A DNA stretch of 38,444 nt from assembly GCA_004555705.1 (NCBI GenBank), contig SFHI01000014.1:1-38444 (forward strand). Direction: 5' to 3'. Position 1 is the stretch's first letter, and each line of letters begins with the position of its first letter. Source of the DNA: Clostridiales bacterium. Its GTDB lineage: Bacteria; Bacillota; Clostridia; Oscillospirales; Oscillospiraceae. Below the pieces are notes generated by a model. It was not told the origin of the DNA, made no database searches, and saw only the letters and a list, made by a program, of their open reading frames with translations. Both the position numbers and the translations under genes were made by a program. Below are positions 16,974-25,652 of the stretch, piece after piece.

Positions 16974-17002
16974 ATGATACTCGATTCCCTTCTTTCCGTC
17001 AA
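16974..17002 (-). promoter_or_regulatory. Sigma-A type promoter of the AraC-family gene
   Basis: On the minus strand TTGACG (16997-17002) and TATCAT (16974-16979) are 17 bases apart. The leader to the TTG start is about 38 bases. Confidence 0.75.
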
Positions 17003-17004
17003 TC

Positions 17005-17039
17005 CGGAAAACCGCAATTTCCGCAAAGTTTTTTCGCAA
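17005..17039. promoter_or_regulatory. Candidate regulator-binding region in the araC-uxaB divergent promoter
   Basis: Three direct copies of CGCAA (17013, 17022, 17035) and an inverted pair CGGAAA-N7-TTTCCG (17005-17023) lie between the two promoters. The first and third CGCAA are 22 bases apart, about two helical turns, as expected for an AraC dimer on direct half-sites. This is inferred from position and pattern. Confidence 0.4.
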
Positions 17040-17071
17040 ATTAAGCCATTTATTTCCTTCTGCTTTACATC

Positions 17072-17077
17072 TATAAT
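17072..17077 (+). promoter_or_regulatory. Putative -10 box of the uxaB operon
   Basis: A perfect TATAAT lies 46 bases before uxaB. The -35 region at the right distance (about 17049-17054, TTTATT) is poor, which fits an activator-dependent promoter next to the candidate AraC sites. Confidence 0.6.
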
Positions 17078-17122
17078 AGCACTATAAATCAACAGGCAAG
17101 GCCTGTCAGGAGGTAGTTATTC

Positions 17123-18616
17123 ATGGAAAAACTGAATTACGCGACTCTGGAAAAATCCGGCTACACCGGGTACATTCTCAAGGATGCGCCCGAAAAGGTT
17201 CTGCAGTTCGGTGAGGGCAATTTCCTGCGGGCCTTTGTCGACTACTGGTTCGATGTGTCCAACGAGCGGGTCGGCTGGAACGGCAAGTGCTGCCTGGTTC
17301 AGCCCATCGCCCCCGGTCTTGCCAAGCTGATCAACGAGCAGGAGGGCCTGTACACCCTGTACCTGCGGGGCACCGAAAACGGCCAGAAGGTGGACCGCAA
17401 GCGGGTCATCTCCTCTGTCTCCCGCTGCCTCAACCCCTATGAGAAGGCCGACTTCAACGCCATGATGGAAGTGGCTGTGTCCGACGAGCTGGAGTATGTG
17501 GTTTCCAACACCACCGAGGCCGGCATTGTCTACGACCCTGCCTGCGAGCTTCACGACGAGCCCGCCTCTTCCTTCCCCGGCAAGCTGACCCAGGTGCTCT
17601 ACAAGCGCTATCAGGCCGGCAAGAGCGGTCTTGTGATCCTGTCCTGTGAGCTCATCGACAACAACGGCAAGGAGCTGTTAAAGTGCGTCAACCAGTACAT
17701 TGACCAGTGGGGCCTGGAGGATGGCTTCCGCGCCTATGTCAATGAAAAGTGCACCTTCTGCTCCACTCTGGTTGACCGGATCGTTCCCGGCCGCATCCGT
17801 GACGCCGCCGAGGTGGCCCGTCTGGAAGCCGAGAACGGCTACACCGATCCTCTGACCGACGTGGGCGAGGTGTTCGGCGTGTGGAACATTGAAGGCCCCG
17901 CCTGGCTGGAGGAGAAGCTGCCCTTCAAGGCTGCCGGCCTCAACTGCCCCGTTGTGCCCGATGTCACCCCCTACAAGAAGCGGAAGGTTCGCATCCTGAA
18001 CGGCGCCCACACCGGCTTCGTGCTGGGAGCCTATCTGGGCGGCTACGACATCGTTCGGGACTGCATGTTCGACGACGCCGTTCGCGGCTTCATGAACAAG
18101 ATGCTCTATGACGAGGTCATCCCCACCCTGCCTCTGGATAAGGACGATCTGATGAACTTCGCCGCCGCGGTGCAGGACCGGTTCAACAACCCCTTCGTCA
18201 ACCACGAGCTGCTGAGCATCTCCCTGAACTCCACCTCCAAGTGGCGCGCCAGAAATATGCCCAGCTTCCTGGAGTACATCGACCTGAAGGGTCAGCTGCC
18301 CGTGTGCCTGACCATGAGCTTCGCCGCCTACATTGCCTTCTTCAGCAATGACATCCAGGAGCTGAACGAGAAGGGTCTGGTCTGCCGCCGTCCCAAGGGC
18401 AACACCTACACCTGCTCCGATGACCGCTGGGCTCTGGAGTTCTACTGGGAGCACCGGGCCGACAGCGTGGAGGACCTTGTCCACGCCGTGATGACCAACG
18501 AGCAGATGTGGGGCCAGGACCTGACGAAGGTTCCCGGCTTCGAGGCAGCCACCGTTGCCAATCTGAAAATGATTCGGGAGCAGGGCGCCATCGCCGCTTA
18601 CGCTTCCTGCCTGTAA
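17123..18616 (+). CDS. uxaB: Tagaturonate reductase (altronate oxidoreductase)
   Basis: UxaB reduces D-tagaturonate to D-altronate with NADH, the second step of galacturonate breakdown. The 497-residue protein belongs to the polyol-specific long-chain dehydrogenases (mannitol dehydrogenase family). It has the N-terminal nucleotide motif FGEGNFLRAF, VVSNTTEAGI, the VDRIVPG stretch and the active-site Asn/His motif KVRILNGAHTGF. Length is normal. AGGAGGT precedes the ATG. It is the first gene of a seven-gene operon under the divergent promoter shared with the AraC-type gene. A stem-loop follows it. Confidence 0.95.
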   Translation: MEKLNYATLEKSGYTGYILKDAPEKVLQFGEGNFLRAFVDYWFDVSNERVGWNGKCCLVQPIAPGLAKLINEQEGLYTLYLRGTENGQKVDRKRVISSVSRCLNPYEKADFNAMMEVAVSDELEYVVSNTTEAGIVYDPACELHDEPASSFPGKLTQVLYKRYQAGKSGLVILSCELIDNNGKELLKCVNQYIDQWGLEDGFRAYVNEKCTFCSTLVDRIVPGRIRDAAEVARLEAENGYTDPLTDVGEVFGVWNIEGPAWLEEKLPFKAAGLNCPVVPDVTPYKKRKVRILNGAHTGFVLGAYLGGYDIVRDCMFDDAVRGFMNKMLYDEVIPTLPLDKDDLMNFAAAVQDRFNNPFVNHELLSISLNSTSKWRARNMPSFLEYIDLKGQLPVCLTMSFAAYIAFFSNDIQELNEKGLVCRRPKGNTYTCSDDRWALEFYWEHRADSVEDLVHAVMTNEQMWGQDLTKVPGFEAATVANLKMIREQGAIAAYASCL

Positions 18617-18623
18617 TGCAGAC

Positions 18624-18650
18624 GGGTCTGCCGCGAAACGCGGCAGACCC
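18624..18650 (+). other. Strong 12-bp stem-loop between uxaB and uxaA
   Basis: GGGTCTGCCGCG (18624-18635) and its complement (18639-18650) pair perfectly around AAA. No T-run follows, so it is likely an mRNA processing or stability element rather than a full terminator. Confidence 0.55.
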
Positions 18651-18682
18651 TCCCGTGCTATCCATATAAAGGAGAGTGACCC

Positions 18683-20155
18683 ATGCCTGACTTTATTCAC
18701 ATCCATCCCGATGACAACGTGGCCGTGGCCCTTCACGCCATTCCCGCGGGCACGGTTTTCAGCGGAGTCACCGCAAAGGCGGATATTCCCCAGGGGCACA
18801 AAATGGCCCTTTCCTCCATTTCCGAGGGCGCTCAGGTGGTGAAGTACGGCTTCTCCATCGGCCACGCCACCGCCCCCATTGCCCCCGGCGAGTGGGTGCA
18901 CACCCACAACATGAGAACCAACCTCTCCGGCGAGATTGAATATACCTACAATCCGAACCTCCGGTTCCCCAAGGCCGCGCAGCCCCCTGTTTTCCAGGGC
19001 TTCCGCCGTCCGGACGGCAAGGTGGGCATCCGCAACGAGATTTGGATCATCCCCACCGTGGGCTGTGTCAACGATGTGGCCAAGGCCCTGGTGAAGCAGA
19101 ATCAGGACCTGGTTCAGGGCAGCATCGACGGACTCTACACCTTCCCCCATCCCTTCGGCTGCTCCCAGACCGGAGCCGACCACGCCCAGACCCGCAAGCT
19201 CCTGGCCGCCCTGACCCGGCATCCCAACGCCGGTGCCGTGCTGGTGCTGAGCCTGGGCTGCGAGAACCTGACCCACGAGCAGTTCCTTCAGGAGCTGGGC
19301 CCCTATGACGAAAGACGAGTGAAGTTTCTCACCTGCCAGCAGGTGGAGGACGAGTTTGAGGCGGGCAGGCAGCTGCTGGAGCAGTGCGCGGCCTATGCCG
19401 CTTCTTTCTCCCGGGAGCCCATCCCCGCTTCGGAGCTGGTCATTGGCATGAAGTGCGGCGGTTCCGACGGCCTTTCCGGCATCACTGCCAATCCCACCGT
19501 GGGCCGTTTCTCCGATATGCTGGTGTCCATGGGCGGCTCCACCGTGCTCACCGAGGTCCCGGAGATGTTCGGCGCCGAGGGCTTTCTGATGAACCGCTGC
19601 ATCAATGAAGCTGTATTCCACAAGGCCGTGGATATGATCAACGGCTTCAAGAACTATTTCCTGCGCCACAACGAAGTGGTCTACGAGAATCCCAGCCCCG
19701 GCAACAAGGCCGGCGGCATCACCACCCTGGAGGACAAGTCCTGCGGCTGCGTCCAGAAGGGCGGCAGCGCCCCCATCATGGATGTCATCGGCTACGGCGA
19801 CGGCGTCACCACCAAGGGCCTCAATATGCTCTACGGCCCCGGCAACGACCTGGTTTCCTCCACCGCCCTCACCGCTGCGGGCGCCCATATGATTCTCTTC
19901 ACCACCGGCCGGGGCACCCCCTTCGGCGCACCCGCCCCCACCATGAAAATCTCCACCAACACCCCCCTGGCCCAGAAGAAGCACGGCTGGATCGATTTCA
20001 ACGCCGGCGTGGTTGCCGACGGGGCCCGCACCCTGGAGGAAGCCGCTTCCGATCTGATGGCCCTTGTTCTGGAGGTTGCCTCCGGCAGAAAGACCCGCAC
20101 CGAGGAACAGGGCTTCCGGGAGATTTCCATTTTTAAGGACGGCGTGGTTTTGTAA
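18683..20155 (+). CDS. uxaA: Altronate dehydratase
   Basis: UxaA dehydrates D-altronate to 2-keto-3-deoxygluconate. The 490-residue protein has the N-terminal SAF domain (about 1-95, with PAGTVFSGVTAK and the histidine-rich IGHATAPI and WVHTHNM) and the larger catalytic part with GYGDGVTTKGLN and cysteine-containing motifs FGCSQTGADHAQT and MKCGGSDG; the family depends on iron. AAAGGAGAG precedes the ATG. It lies between uxaB and a MATE transporter in the operon. Confidence 0.96.
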   Translation: MPDFIHIHPDDNVAVALHAIPAGTVFSGVTAKADIPQGHKMALSSISEGAQVVKYGFSIGHATAPIAPGEWVHTHNMRTNLSGEIEYTYNPNLRFPKAAQPPVFQGFRRPDGKVGIRNEIWIIPTVGCVNDVAKALVKQNQDLVQGSIDGLYTFPHPFGCSQTGADHAQTRKLLAALTRHPNAGAVLVLSLGCENLTHEQFLQELGPYDERRVKFLTCQQVEDEFEAGRQLLEQCAAYAASFSREPIPASELVIGMKCGGSDGLSGITANPTVGRFSDMLVSMGGSTVLTEVPEMFGAEGFLMNRCINEAVFHKAVDMINGFKNYFLRHNEVVYENPSPGNKAGGITTLEDKSCGCVQKGGSAPIMDVIGYGDGVTTKGLNMLYGPGNDLVSSTALTAAGAHMILFTTGRGTPFGAPAPTMKISTNTPLAQKKHGWIDFNAGVVADGARTLEEAASDLMALVLEVASGRKTRTEEQGFREISIFKDGVVL

Positions 20156-20184
20156 TCCAAACACATTCAAGGAGCGCTTATTTC

Positions 20185-21612
20185 ATGGCACTCAACGTAT
20201 CCAAGCAGGACGAATCCTTCCGCGCCTTCGCCCTGAACGCGCCTCCCCTGCGGGTCATTTTCACCACCTGCGGCCCCCTGGCACTGTATCAGGCCCTTCA
20301 GAGCATTTTCAAAATTCTCGATGCCCTGATGGCCTCCCACATTGGCTCCGAGGCGGTTTCCGCCGTTTCCTGCCTGAGCCAGATCACCCTTATGATCACG
20401 GCCCTTGGCACGGGCCTGGCTGTGGGCGGCAGCATCAAAATATCCGAGGCCTACGGCCGGGGAGATTATGAGGCAGTTCAGCGGCGCACGGCTACGGTTT
20501 ACGCCCTGGCTGTGGCGGTAAGCATCGTCATTGCGGTCACGCTGATTCCTTTCGCGGAGCCCTTTCTGCGGCTGCTGCGCACCCCGGAGGACCTGATTCT
20601 GGCGGGCGCCGGGTATTTCCGCATTGAAATGCTGACCCTGGTAATCAGCTTTTTCAATACGGTCTACATCGCCATTGCCCGCAGCCGGGGCCACGCCAAG
20701 CGAATCCTGAAGCTGAACCTGGCGGTGATCGCGGTGAAGCTATCCCTCTCCGCTTTCTTCGTTTATGTACTCCGCGGCGGTGTGACCATGATTGCGGCGG
20801 CGACCCTGTTCAGTCAGCTTTTGGTGCTCGTCTATGCGTTGGTCTCTATGCGTGCCGATGAGGGTGCCTTCCGGTTCTCGGTGAAGAATATCCGCATGAA
20901 CCGGGACACACTGCTCCCCATTTTCCATCTTTCCTATCCCCTTTCCGCCGAGAAGATGCTCTTCGCCGCCGGAAAGGTCATCGTGAACTCCATGTCCGGC
21001 GTCTACGGCGGGCTGACAGTGGGAGCTCTGGGCATCTCCAACAACATCGGCGGCCTCACCACCTCCTGGCACATCGGTTTCACGGACGGAGCCGCTCCCC
21101 TCATCAGCCAGAACCGGGGGGCGGGCAAATACCGGAGGACCCTGCAGCTCTATTTCTGGCTGCTCCTCATCGATGTGGCCATCGGGCTGGTCGGGATTCT
21201 GATCGTGTCCTCCGCCCTGCCCTGGCTTGCCGGGGTGTTTGCCCAATCCAAGAACAATTTTGACCCGGAGTTCCGGGACGCCATCATCGCCATTCACCGC
21301 TGGGAGATGCTGGGCTATGTAACCCTGGGCATCAACTCCGCCACCGTTGCCCTGCTGATGGGCTATGGCTATACAAAGCTGACCATGCTCCTGAACGTAG
21401 CCCGGGTGTTCGTATTCCGGGTACCGGTGCTGTGGGCTTTTCAGCAGTTCACCTCCCTGGGCGCGGAAGCCGTGGGCTTGACCATGATGGTCAGCAATAT
21501 CAGCACGGGTCTCGCGGCCATTGCCATCGCCATTCCCGTTGTCCGCAGAATTCTGAAGCTTTCCCGGGAAGAAGAACTTCCCCAGACATTTACCAAGGAG
21601 GAACCGCAATGA
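20185..21612 (+). CDS. MATE-family transporter
   Basis: The 475-residue protein has about 12 membrane helices in two halves, the pattern of multidrug and toxin extrusion (MATE) sodium- or proton-driven exporters, including an N-terminal LALYQALQSIFKILDALMASH segment shared by bacterial MATE proteins. It overlaps uxaC by four bases, so it is firmly part of the galacturonate operon. A drug exporter is unexpected here. It may export a toxic or excess intermediate of the pathway, or have been recruited for another flux; this is inference. AAGGAG precedes the ATG. Confidence 0.88.
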   Translation: MALNVSKQDESFRAFALNAPPLRVIFTTCGPLALYQALQSIFKILDALMASHIGSEAVSAVSCLSQITLMITALGTGLAVGGSIKISEAYGRGDYEAVQRRTATVYALAVAVSIVIAVTLIPFAEPFLRLLRTPEDLILAGAGYFRIEMLTLVISFFNTVYIAIARSRGHAKRILKLNLAVIAVKLSLSAFFVYVLRGGVTMIAAATLFSQLLVLVYALVSMRADEGAFRFSVKNIRMNRDTLLPIFHLSYPLSAEKMLFAAGKVIVNSMSGVYGGLTVGALGISNNIGGLTTSWHIGFTDGAAPLISQNRGAGKYRRTLQLYFWLLLIDVAIGLVGILIVSSALPWLAGVFAQSKNNFDPEFRDAIIAIHRWEMLGYVTLGINSATVALLMGYGYTKLTMLLNVARVFVFRVPVLWAFQQFTSLGAEAVGLTMMVSNISTGLAAIAIAIPVVRRILKLSREEELPQTFTKEEPQ

Positions 21613-23027
21613 CACCCTTTATGAACGAGGATTTCCTGCTCAAATCCGAAACCGCCAAAACGCTCTACCACGACCACGCGGAGAAAATGCCCATCATTGA
21701 CTACCACTGCCACATCAACCCCATGGAGATTTATGAAGACAAGCGCTATGACTCCATCACGGAGGTCTGGCTGGGAGGCGACCACTATAAGTGGCGGGCC
21801 ATGCGCTCCTGCGGCGTTCCCGAGCACTACATCACCGGCGACGCTTCCCCCGCCGAGAAGTTCCAGAAGTGGGCGGAAACCATCCCCAACCTCATTGGCA
21901 ACCCCCTCTACCACTGGACCCACCTGGAGCTTCAGCGTTACTTCGGCATTACCGAACCCCTCAATGGCGACAATGCCATGGAAATCTACGAAAAGTGCAA
22001 CGCCATCCTGGCCCAGCCCGATATGTCCGTCCGGGGCATCATCCGCAAATCCGGTGTCAAGCTGATCTGCACCACCGATGATCCCGTGGACGACCTCCGG
22101 GCTCATGAGCTGCTGGCGGCGGACCCCACCTCCCCTGCCGTGGTGCTGCCCGCCTTCCGTCCCGACAAGGCCATGCGGGCCGACAAGGAAACCTTCCCCG
22201 CCTACGTTGCCCAGCTGGAAAAGGTGGTTGGCTGCGCCATTGACACCGTGGAGGATATGCGCCGGGCACTGCTGGACCGGATTGCCTACTTTGCCGACCA
22301 CGGCTGCCGGGTCAGCGACCACGCCCTGGACTACTGCTTCTGCGTGGAGGCCGACGAGGACACCTTGAACGACATCTTCGCCCGGGCGAAGGCGGGCAAG
22401 CCCATCACCTGGGACGAGCAGCTGGCCTACCACACCGCCCTGCTGATCACCGTGGGCAAGGAGTATTACAAGCGGGATTGGGTCTGCCAGTACCACTTCG
22501 GCTGCCTGCGGGACAACTCCCGGAAGATGTTCCGCAAGCTGGGCCCCGATACCGGCTTCGACTCCATGAACGACGCCGCCAACGCCGTGGGTCTGGCAAA
22601 GCTGCTGGGCACCCTGGAGGACGCTGGTGCCCTGGGCAAGACCATTCTCTACTCCCTGAACCCCGCCGACAACGGCATCATCGGCACCATCATGGGCGGC
22701 TTCCAGACCGACAGCCCCATCCCCGGGAAAATCCAGCAGGGCTCCGCCTGGTGGTTCAACGACCACAAGCCCGGCATGGAGGCCCAGATGGTCAGCCTCA
22801 TGAGTCTGGGTGCCATGGGCAGCTTCAACGGTATGCTCACCGACTCCCGCAGTTTCCTCAGCTACACCCGGCACGAATATTTCCGCCGGATTCTGTGCAA
22901 CCTCTTCGGCCAGATGGTGGAGGACGGCGAGTATCCCGCCGATAGGAAGCGGCTTGGCCAGATGGTAGAAAACATCAGCTACTACAATACCCTGCACTAT
23001 TTCCGTTTCGACGAGCTTCTGAAATAA
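21609..23027 (+). CDS. uxaC: Uronate isomerase (glucuronate/galacturonate isomerase)
   Basis: UxaC isomerises D-galacturonate to D-tagaturonate (and D-glucuronate to D-fructuronate), the first cytoplasmic step of free uronate use. The 472-residue amidohydrolase-fold enzyme begins with MTPFMNEDFLLKSETAKTLY, as family members do, and has the metal motif IIDYHCHINP and later LICTTDDPVDD. ATG at 21609 is chosen because it overlaps the MATE stop (ATGA), AAGGAGG lies just before it, and the length is then normal; the frame is open further upstream but overlaps the MATE gene. Confidence 0.97.
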   Translation: MTPFMNEDFLLKSETAKTLYHDHAEKMPIIDYHCHINPMEIYEDKRYDSITEVWLGGDHYKWRAMRSCGVPEHYITGDASPAEKFQKWAETIPNLIGNPLYHWTHLELQRYFGITEPLNGDNAMEIYEKCNAILAQPDMSVRGIIRKSGVKLICTTDDPVDDLRAHELLAADPTSPAVVLPAFRPDKAMRADKETFPAYVAQLEKVVGCAIDTVEDMRRALLDRIAYFADHGCRVSDHALDYCFCVEADEDTLNDIFARAKAGKPITWDEQLAYHTALLITVGKEYYKRDWVCQYHFGCLRDNSRKMFRKLGPDTGFDSMNDAANAVGLAKLLGTLEDAGALGKTILYSLNPADNGIIGTIMGGFQTDSPIPGKIQQGSAWWFNDHKPGMEAQMVSLMSLGAMGSFNGMLTDSRSFLSYTRHEYFRRILCNLFGQMVEDGEYPADRKRLGQMVENISYYNTLHYFRFDELLK

Positions 23028-23049
23028 TTTTTTGAGGAGGATATTACCA

Positions 23050-23694
23050 ATGAACGAACTGCAAACCAAAATCAGCCAGGTCGGCTGTGTCCCCGTCATC
23101 AAGCTGACCAATCCCCTGCGGGATGCCGCCCCGCTGTCCGACGCTCTGTGTGCCGGCGGTGTGCCCATTGCGGAGATCACCTTCCGGGCTGCCGGAGCGG
23201 ACGACGCCATGCGCATCATGCTGGAGCGCCATCCGGAGATGCTGGTCGGCGCCGGTACCGTCCTCACCACCGAGCAGGTGGACAGAACCATTGCTGCCGG
23301 TGGCTGCTTCGTAGTCACCCCCGGTATGGACCCCGAAATCGTGAAGTATTGCCAGGAAAAGGGCATCACCTGCTTCCCCGGCTGCACCACTCCCTCGGAT
23401 TACCATATTGCCTACAAGCTGGGCCTGGAGGTTCTGAAGTTCTTCCCCGCGGAGCAGAGTGGAGGCCTCGCCAAGATCAAGGCCATGGCCGCTCCCTTCC
23501 CCATGTTCAAGGTCATGCCCACCGGCGGCGTCAACCTCAAGAACCTGGGCGAATACTCCGCCAGCCCCATCATCGCTGCCTGCGGCGGCTCCTATATGTG
23601 CCCCGACAAGCTGATCTCCGAGGGCAAGTGGGACGAGATCACAGATCTGTGCAGAAAGTCCGTGGAAATTGTCCGGGAGGCCCGCAATGGTTGA
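23050..23694 (+). CDS. eda: KDPG / 4-hydroxy-2-oxoglutarate aldolase
   Basis: Eda splits 2-keto-3-deoxy-6-phosphogluconate into pyruvate and glyceraldehyde-3-phosphate, the last step of the pathway. The 214-residue class I aldolase has the Schiff-base lysine K130 (LEVLKFFPAE), E42 (IAEITFR), R46 and T70 (GAGTVL), each three residues before the E. coli Eda positions. ATG at 23050 follows TTGAGGAGG; a TTG at 23032 is part of that ribosome site and is not the start. It lies 22 bases after uxaC and overlaps the next gene by eight bases. Confidence 0.96.
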   Translation: MNELQTKISQVGCVPVIKLTNPLRDAAPLSDALCAGGVPIAEITFRAAGADDAMRIMLERHPEMLVGAGTVLTTEQVDRTIAAGGCFVVTPGMDPEIVKYCQEKGITCFPGCTTPSDYHIAYKLGLEVLKFFPAEQSGGLAKIKAMAAPFPMFKVMPTGGVNLKNLGEYSASPIIAACGGSYMCPDKLISEGKWDEITDLCRKSVEIVREARNG

Positions 23695-24034
23695 GTATAC
23701 CCTTGCCCATGTAGGCATCAACTGTGCCAATTCCGATGAGGCCAAAAGAGGCGCTGCTCTGTTTGAAGCCATGTTCGGTCTGACTGCCAAGGAGGGCAAC
23801 AGCTCTGTTTTTGCCGGCAAGGCAGTTGAGCTGATGAAGGCCCCCTATCTTGGCAGGAACGGCCATATTGCCATCGGAACCCCCGATGTTGCCGCCGCTG
23901 TTGCCGATTTGAAAGAGCGGGGCTTTGCATTCAATATGGACTCCGCCAAGTATAAAGCGGACGGCACCCTGAACGCAATCTATCTGGCAGACGAGATTTG
24001 CGGCTTTGCTGTACATCTGGTCGGAAACAAATAA
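23687..24034 (+). CDS. VOC-superfamily (glyoxalase-like) small protein
   Basis: The 115-residue protein has the two beta-alpha-beta-beta-beta units of the vicinal oxygen chelate fold, beginning YTLAHVGINCANSDEA and ending CGFAVHLVGNK. It is as short as a single-domain VOC protein. It overlaps the end of eda by eight bases and is followed by kdgK, so it belongs to the operon. The candidate metal ligands are H8 in LAHVG, E50 in KAVELM and H62 in GHIAIG, but H110 near the C-terminus cannot be assigned with certainty. Its reaction is unknown; a role on a keto-acid by-product or as a regulator is speculation. GGGAGG precedes the ATG. Confidence 0.82.
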   Translation: MVEYTLAHVGINCANSDEAKRGAALFEAMFGLTAKEGNSSVFAGKAVELMKAPYLGRNGHIAIGTPDVAAAVADLKERGFAFNMDSAKYKADGTLNAIYLADEICGFAVHLVGNK

Positions 24035-24053
24035 TATTGGAGGAAAAATTACA

Positions 24054-25082
24054 ATGGCTAAAATTGTTACCTTCGGCGAGCTGATGCTCCGGCTCCAGCC
24101 CTATAACTACGAGCGCTTCGTCCAGTGCGACCATGTGGAATTCACCTTCGGCGGCGGCGAAGCCAATGTAGCCGTGTCCCTGGCCAATTACGGCATGGAT
24201 GTGGCTTTCGTCACCAAGCTCCCCACCCACGCCATCGGCCAGGCCGCTGTCAACTCCCTGCGCCGCTACGGTGTGGACACCTCCCTGATCACCCGGGGCG
24301 GCGACCGTGTGGGCATCTACTTCAACGAGAAGGGCGCTTCCCAGCGCGGCTCCGTCTGCATCTACGACCGGGCCCACTCCGCCATCCAGGAAGCTGCCTC
24401 CTCCGACTTTGACTGGGACAAGATTTTTGAGGGCGCCGAGTGGTTCCACTTCACCGGCATTACCCCCGCTCTGGGCGCCAACCTGGTGGCCATCTGCAAG
24501 GAGGCCTGCATCGCCGCCAAGGCCCACGGCTGCAAAATCTCCTGCGACCTGAACTACCGGGGCAAGCTCTGGACCCGTGCCCAGGCCCGGGAAGCCATGA
24601 CCGAGCTGTGCCAGTATGTGGACGTGTGCATCTCCAACGAGGAGGACGCCAAGGACGTGTTCGGCATCGAGGCCGAGGCCACCGATATCTACGGCGGCAG
24701 TCTGAACCACGAGGGCTACAAGTCCGTTGCCAAGCAGCTGGCGGACAAGTTCGGCTTTGAGATGGTGGCCATCACCCTGCGGGAGAGCCATTCCGCCTTT
24801 GACAACGGCTGGAGCGCCATGCTGTACAATGTGGCCAAGAACGAGTTCTGCTTCTCCAAGAAGTACGACCTGCACATCATCGACCGTGTGGGCGGCGGCG
24901 ACAGCTTCGGCGGCGGCCTGATCTACAGCCTGCTTAACGGCAAGGATACCCAGGCCGCGGTGGAGTTCGCTGTGGCAGCCTCCGCGCTGAAGCACTCCAT
25001 CGAGGGCGACTACAATATGGTCACCGTTCCCGAAGTGGAAAAGCTGGCCGGCGGCGACGGCTCCGGACGGATTCAGAGATAA
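24054..25082 (+). CDS. kdgK: 2-dehydro-3-deoxygluconokinase (PfkB family)
   Basis: KdgK phosphorylates 2-keto-3-deoxygluconate to KDPG with ATP, joining the UxaA and KduD branches. The 342-residue PfkB sugar kinase has the N-terminal GELMLR, GGGEANVAVSLANYG, and the C-terminal signature DRVGGGDSFGGG with the catalytic Asp, as in family KdgK proteins. ATG at 24054 is chosen over an in-frame ATG at 24006 because TTGGAGG lies before it and the extra residues overlap the upstream gene. It is the last operon gene; the terminator begins eight bases after the stop. Confidence 0.95.
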   Translation: MAKIVTFGELMLRLQPYNYERFVQCDHVEFTFGGGEANVAVSLANYGMDVAFVTKLPTHAIGQAAVNSLRRYGVDTSLITRGGDRVGIYFNEKGASQRGSVCIYDRAHSAIQEAASSDFDWDKIFEGAEWFHFTGITPALGANLVAICKEACIAAKAHGCKISCDLNYRGKLWTRAQAREAMTELCQYVDVCISNEEDAKDVFGIEAEATDIYGGSLNHEGYKSVAKQLADKFGFEMVAITLRESHSAFDNGWSAMLYNVAKNEFCFSKKYDLHIIDRVGGGDSFGGGLIYSLLNGKDTQAAVEFAVAASALKHSIEGDYNMVTVPEVEKLAGGDGSGRIQR

Positions 25083-25089
25083 TCTTAAA

Positions 25090-25122
25090 TGCCACCCCCT
25101 AAAAATCGGGGGTGGCATTTTT
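25090..25122 (+). terminator. Rho-independent terminator of the uxaB-kdgK operon
   Basis: A perfect 10-bp stem TGCCACCCCC / GGGGGTGGCA (25090-25099, 25108-25117) is followed by TTTTT. Confidence 0.93.
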
Positions 25123-25137
25123 GCGGAAAAAGAAGTT

Positions 25138-25162
25138 CCCCGCTGCCATTACGGCAGCGGGG
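25138..25162 (+). other. Second strong stem-loop after kdgK
   Basis: CCCCGCTGCC and GGCAGCGGGG pair perfectly around ATTAC, with a short T-run (ATTTG) after it. It may be a back-up terminator. The next 220 bases (to about 25385) show no convincing gene, only an open frame without a ribosome site. Confidence 0.55.
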
Positions 25163-25387
25163 ATTTGCGAAAGGGATTGGAAAGAAGAGAGAAAAAGAGG
25201 ATCAATGGAATGAAAGGAAGCGGCTCACGGCTTCCGCCGCCCTTCATGGTTGTATCTTACCGGAGGATTATGTCCGAAGCATAACCAATCTGAGAACAAA
25301 TTACAAACAGTTCGTGAACCTTCTTTGTCCATACATGGTGGAAAAAACAGCATTCTCGTGGTATTATTAGAAAACACCTTTCTTCGG

Positions 25388-25597
25388 CAAATTGTTGTTT
25401 CAACACACGGTTCAAATTTCCTGTCATTGCGAACCAGCGCGCACGCTGGTGTGGCAATCCCCCGGTTAGAGGGAAAATGTACCGAAAAGCGCCCGGAAGA
25501 GTGGGAACCGCTGCGATTTTTGGCGGTAATCGTTACCTGGTTCCTTTCAACCGGGGGATTGCCACGACCAGTCTGCGGACTGGTCTCGCAATGACAG
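25388..25597. repeat. Family A palindromic repeat, full copy A2 with leader
   Basis: The border CAAATTGTTGTTT (25388-25400) precedes the palindrome (25421-25597). Outer arms CTGTCATTGCGA and TCGCAATGACAG (with an extra TC) face each other, inner hairpins are CCAGCG-CGCA-CGCTGG (left) and CCAGTC-TGCG-GACTGG (right), then GGCAATCCCCCGGTT pairs with AACCGGGGGATTGCC. The centre of about 80 bases is not palindromic and is shared with copy A3 in the same orientation. Confidence 0.9.
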
Positions 25598-25652
25598 GTA
25601 ATTTGCAGTGCACGTCTGGAAACATCAATTTATCGTACTTTTTTCAAAAAGC

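Noticed and set aside
17678..20170. Very long minus-strand open frame opposite uxaB and uxaA
   Set aside because: It spans two well-supported genes and their intergenic hairpin, has glycine/alanine/histidine-rich composition typical of a shadow frame in GC-rich third-position DNA, and shows no domain.
21432..21608. Longer N-terminus of UxaC
   Set aside because: It lies inside the MATE gene; ATG at 21609 gives the family's usual start and length.
25089..25370. Small protein gene after kdgK
   Set aside because: The frame begins inside the terminator, lacks a ribosome site and encodes no recognisable feature.
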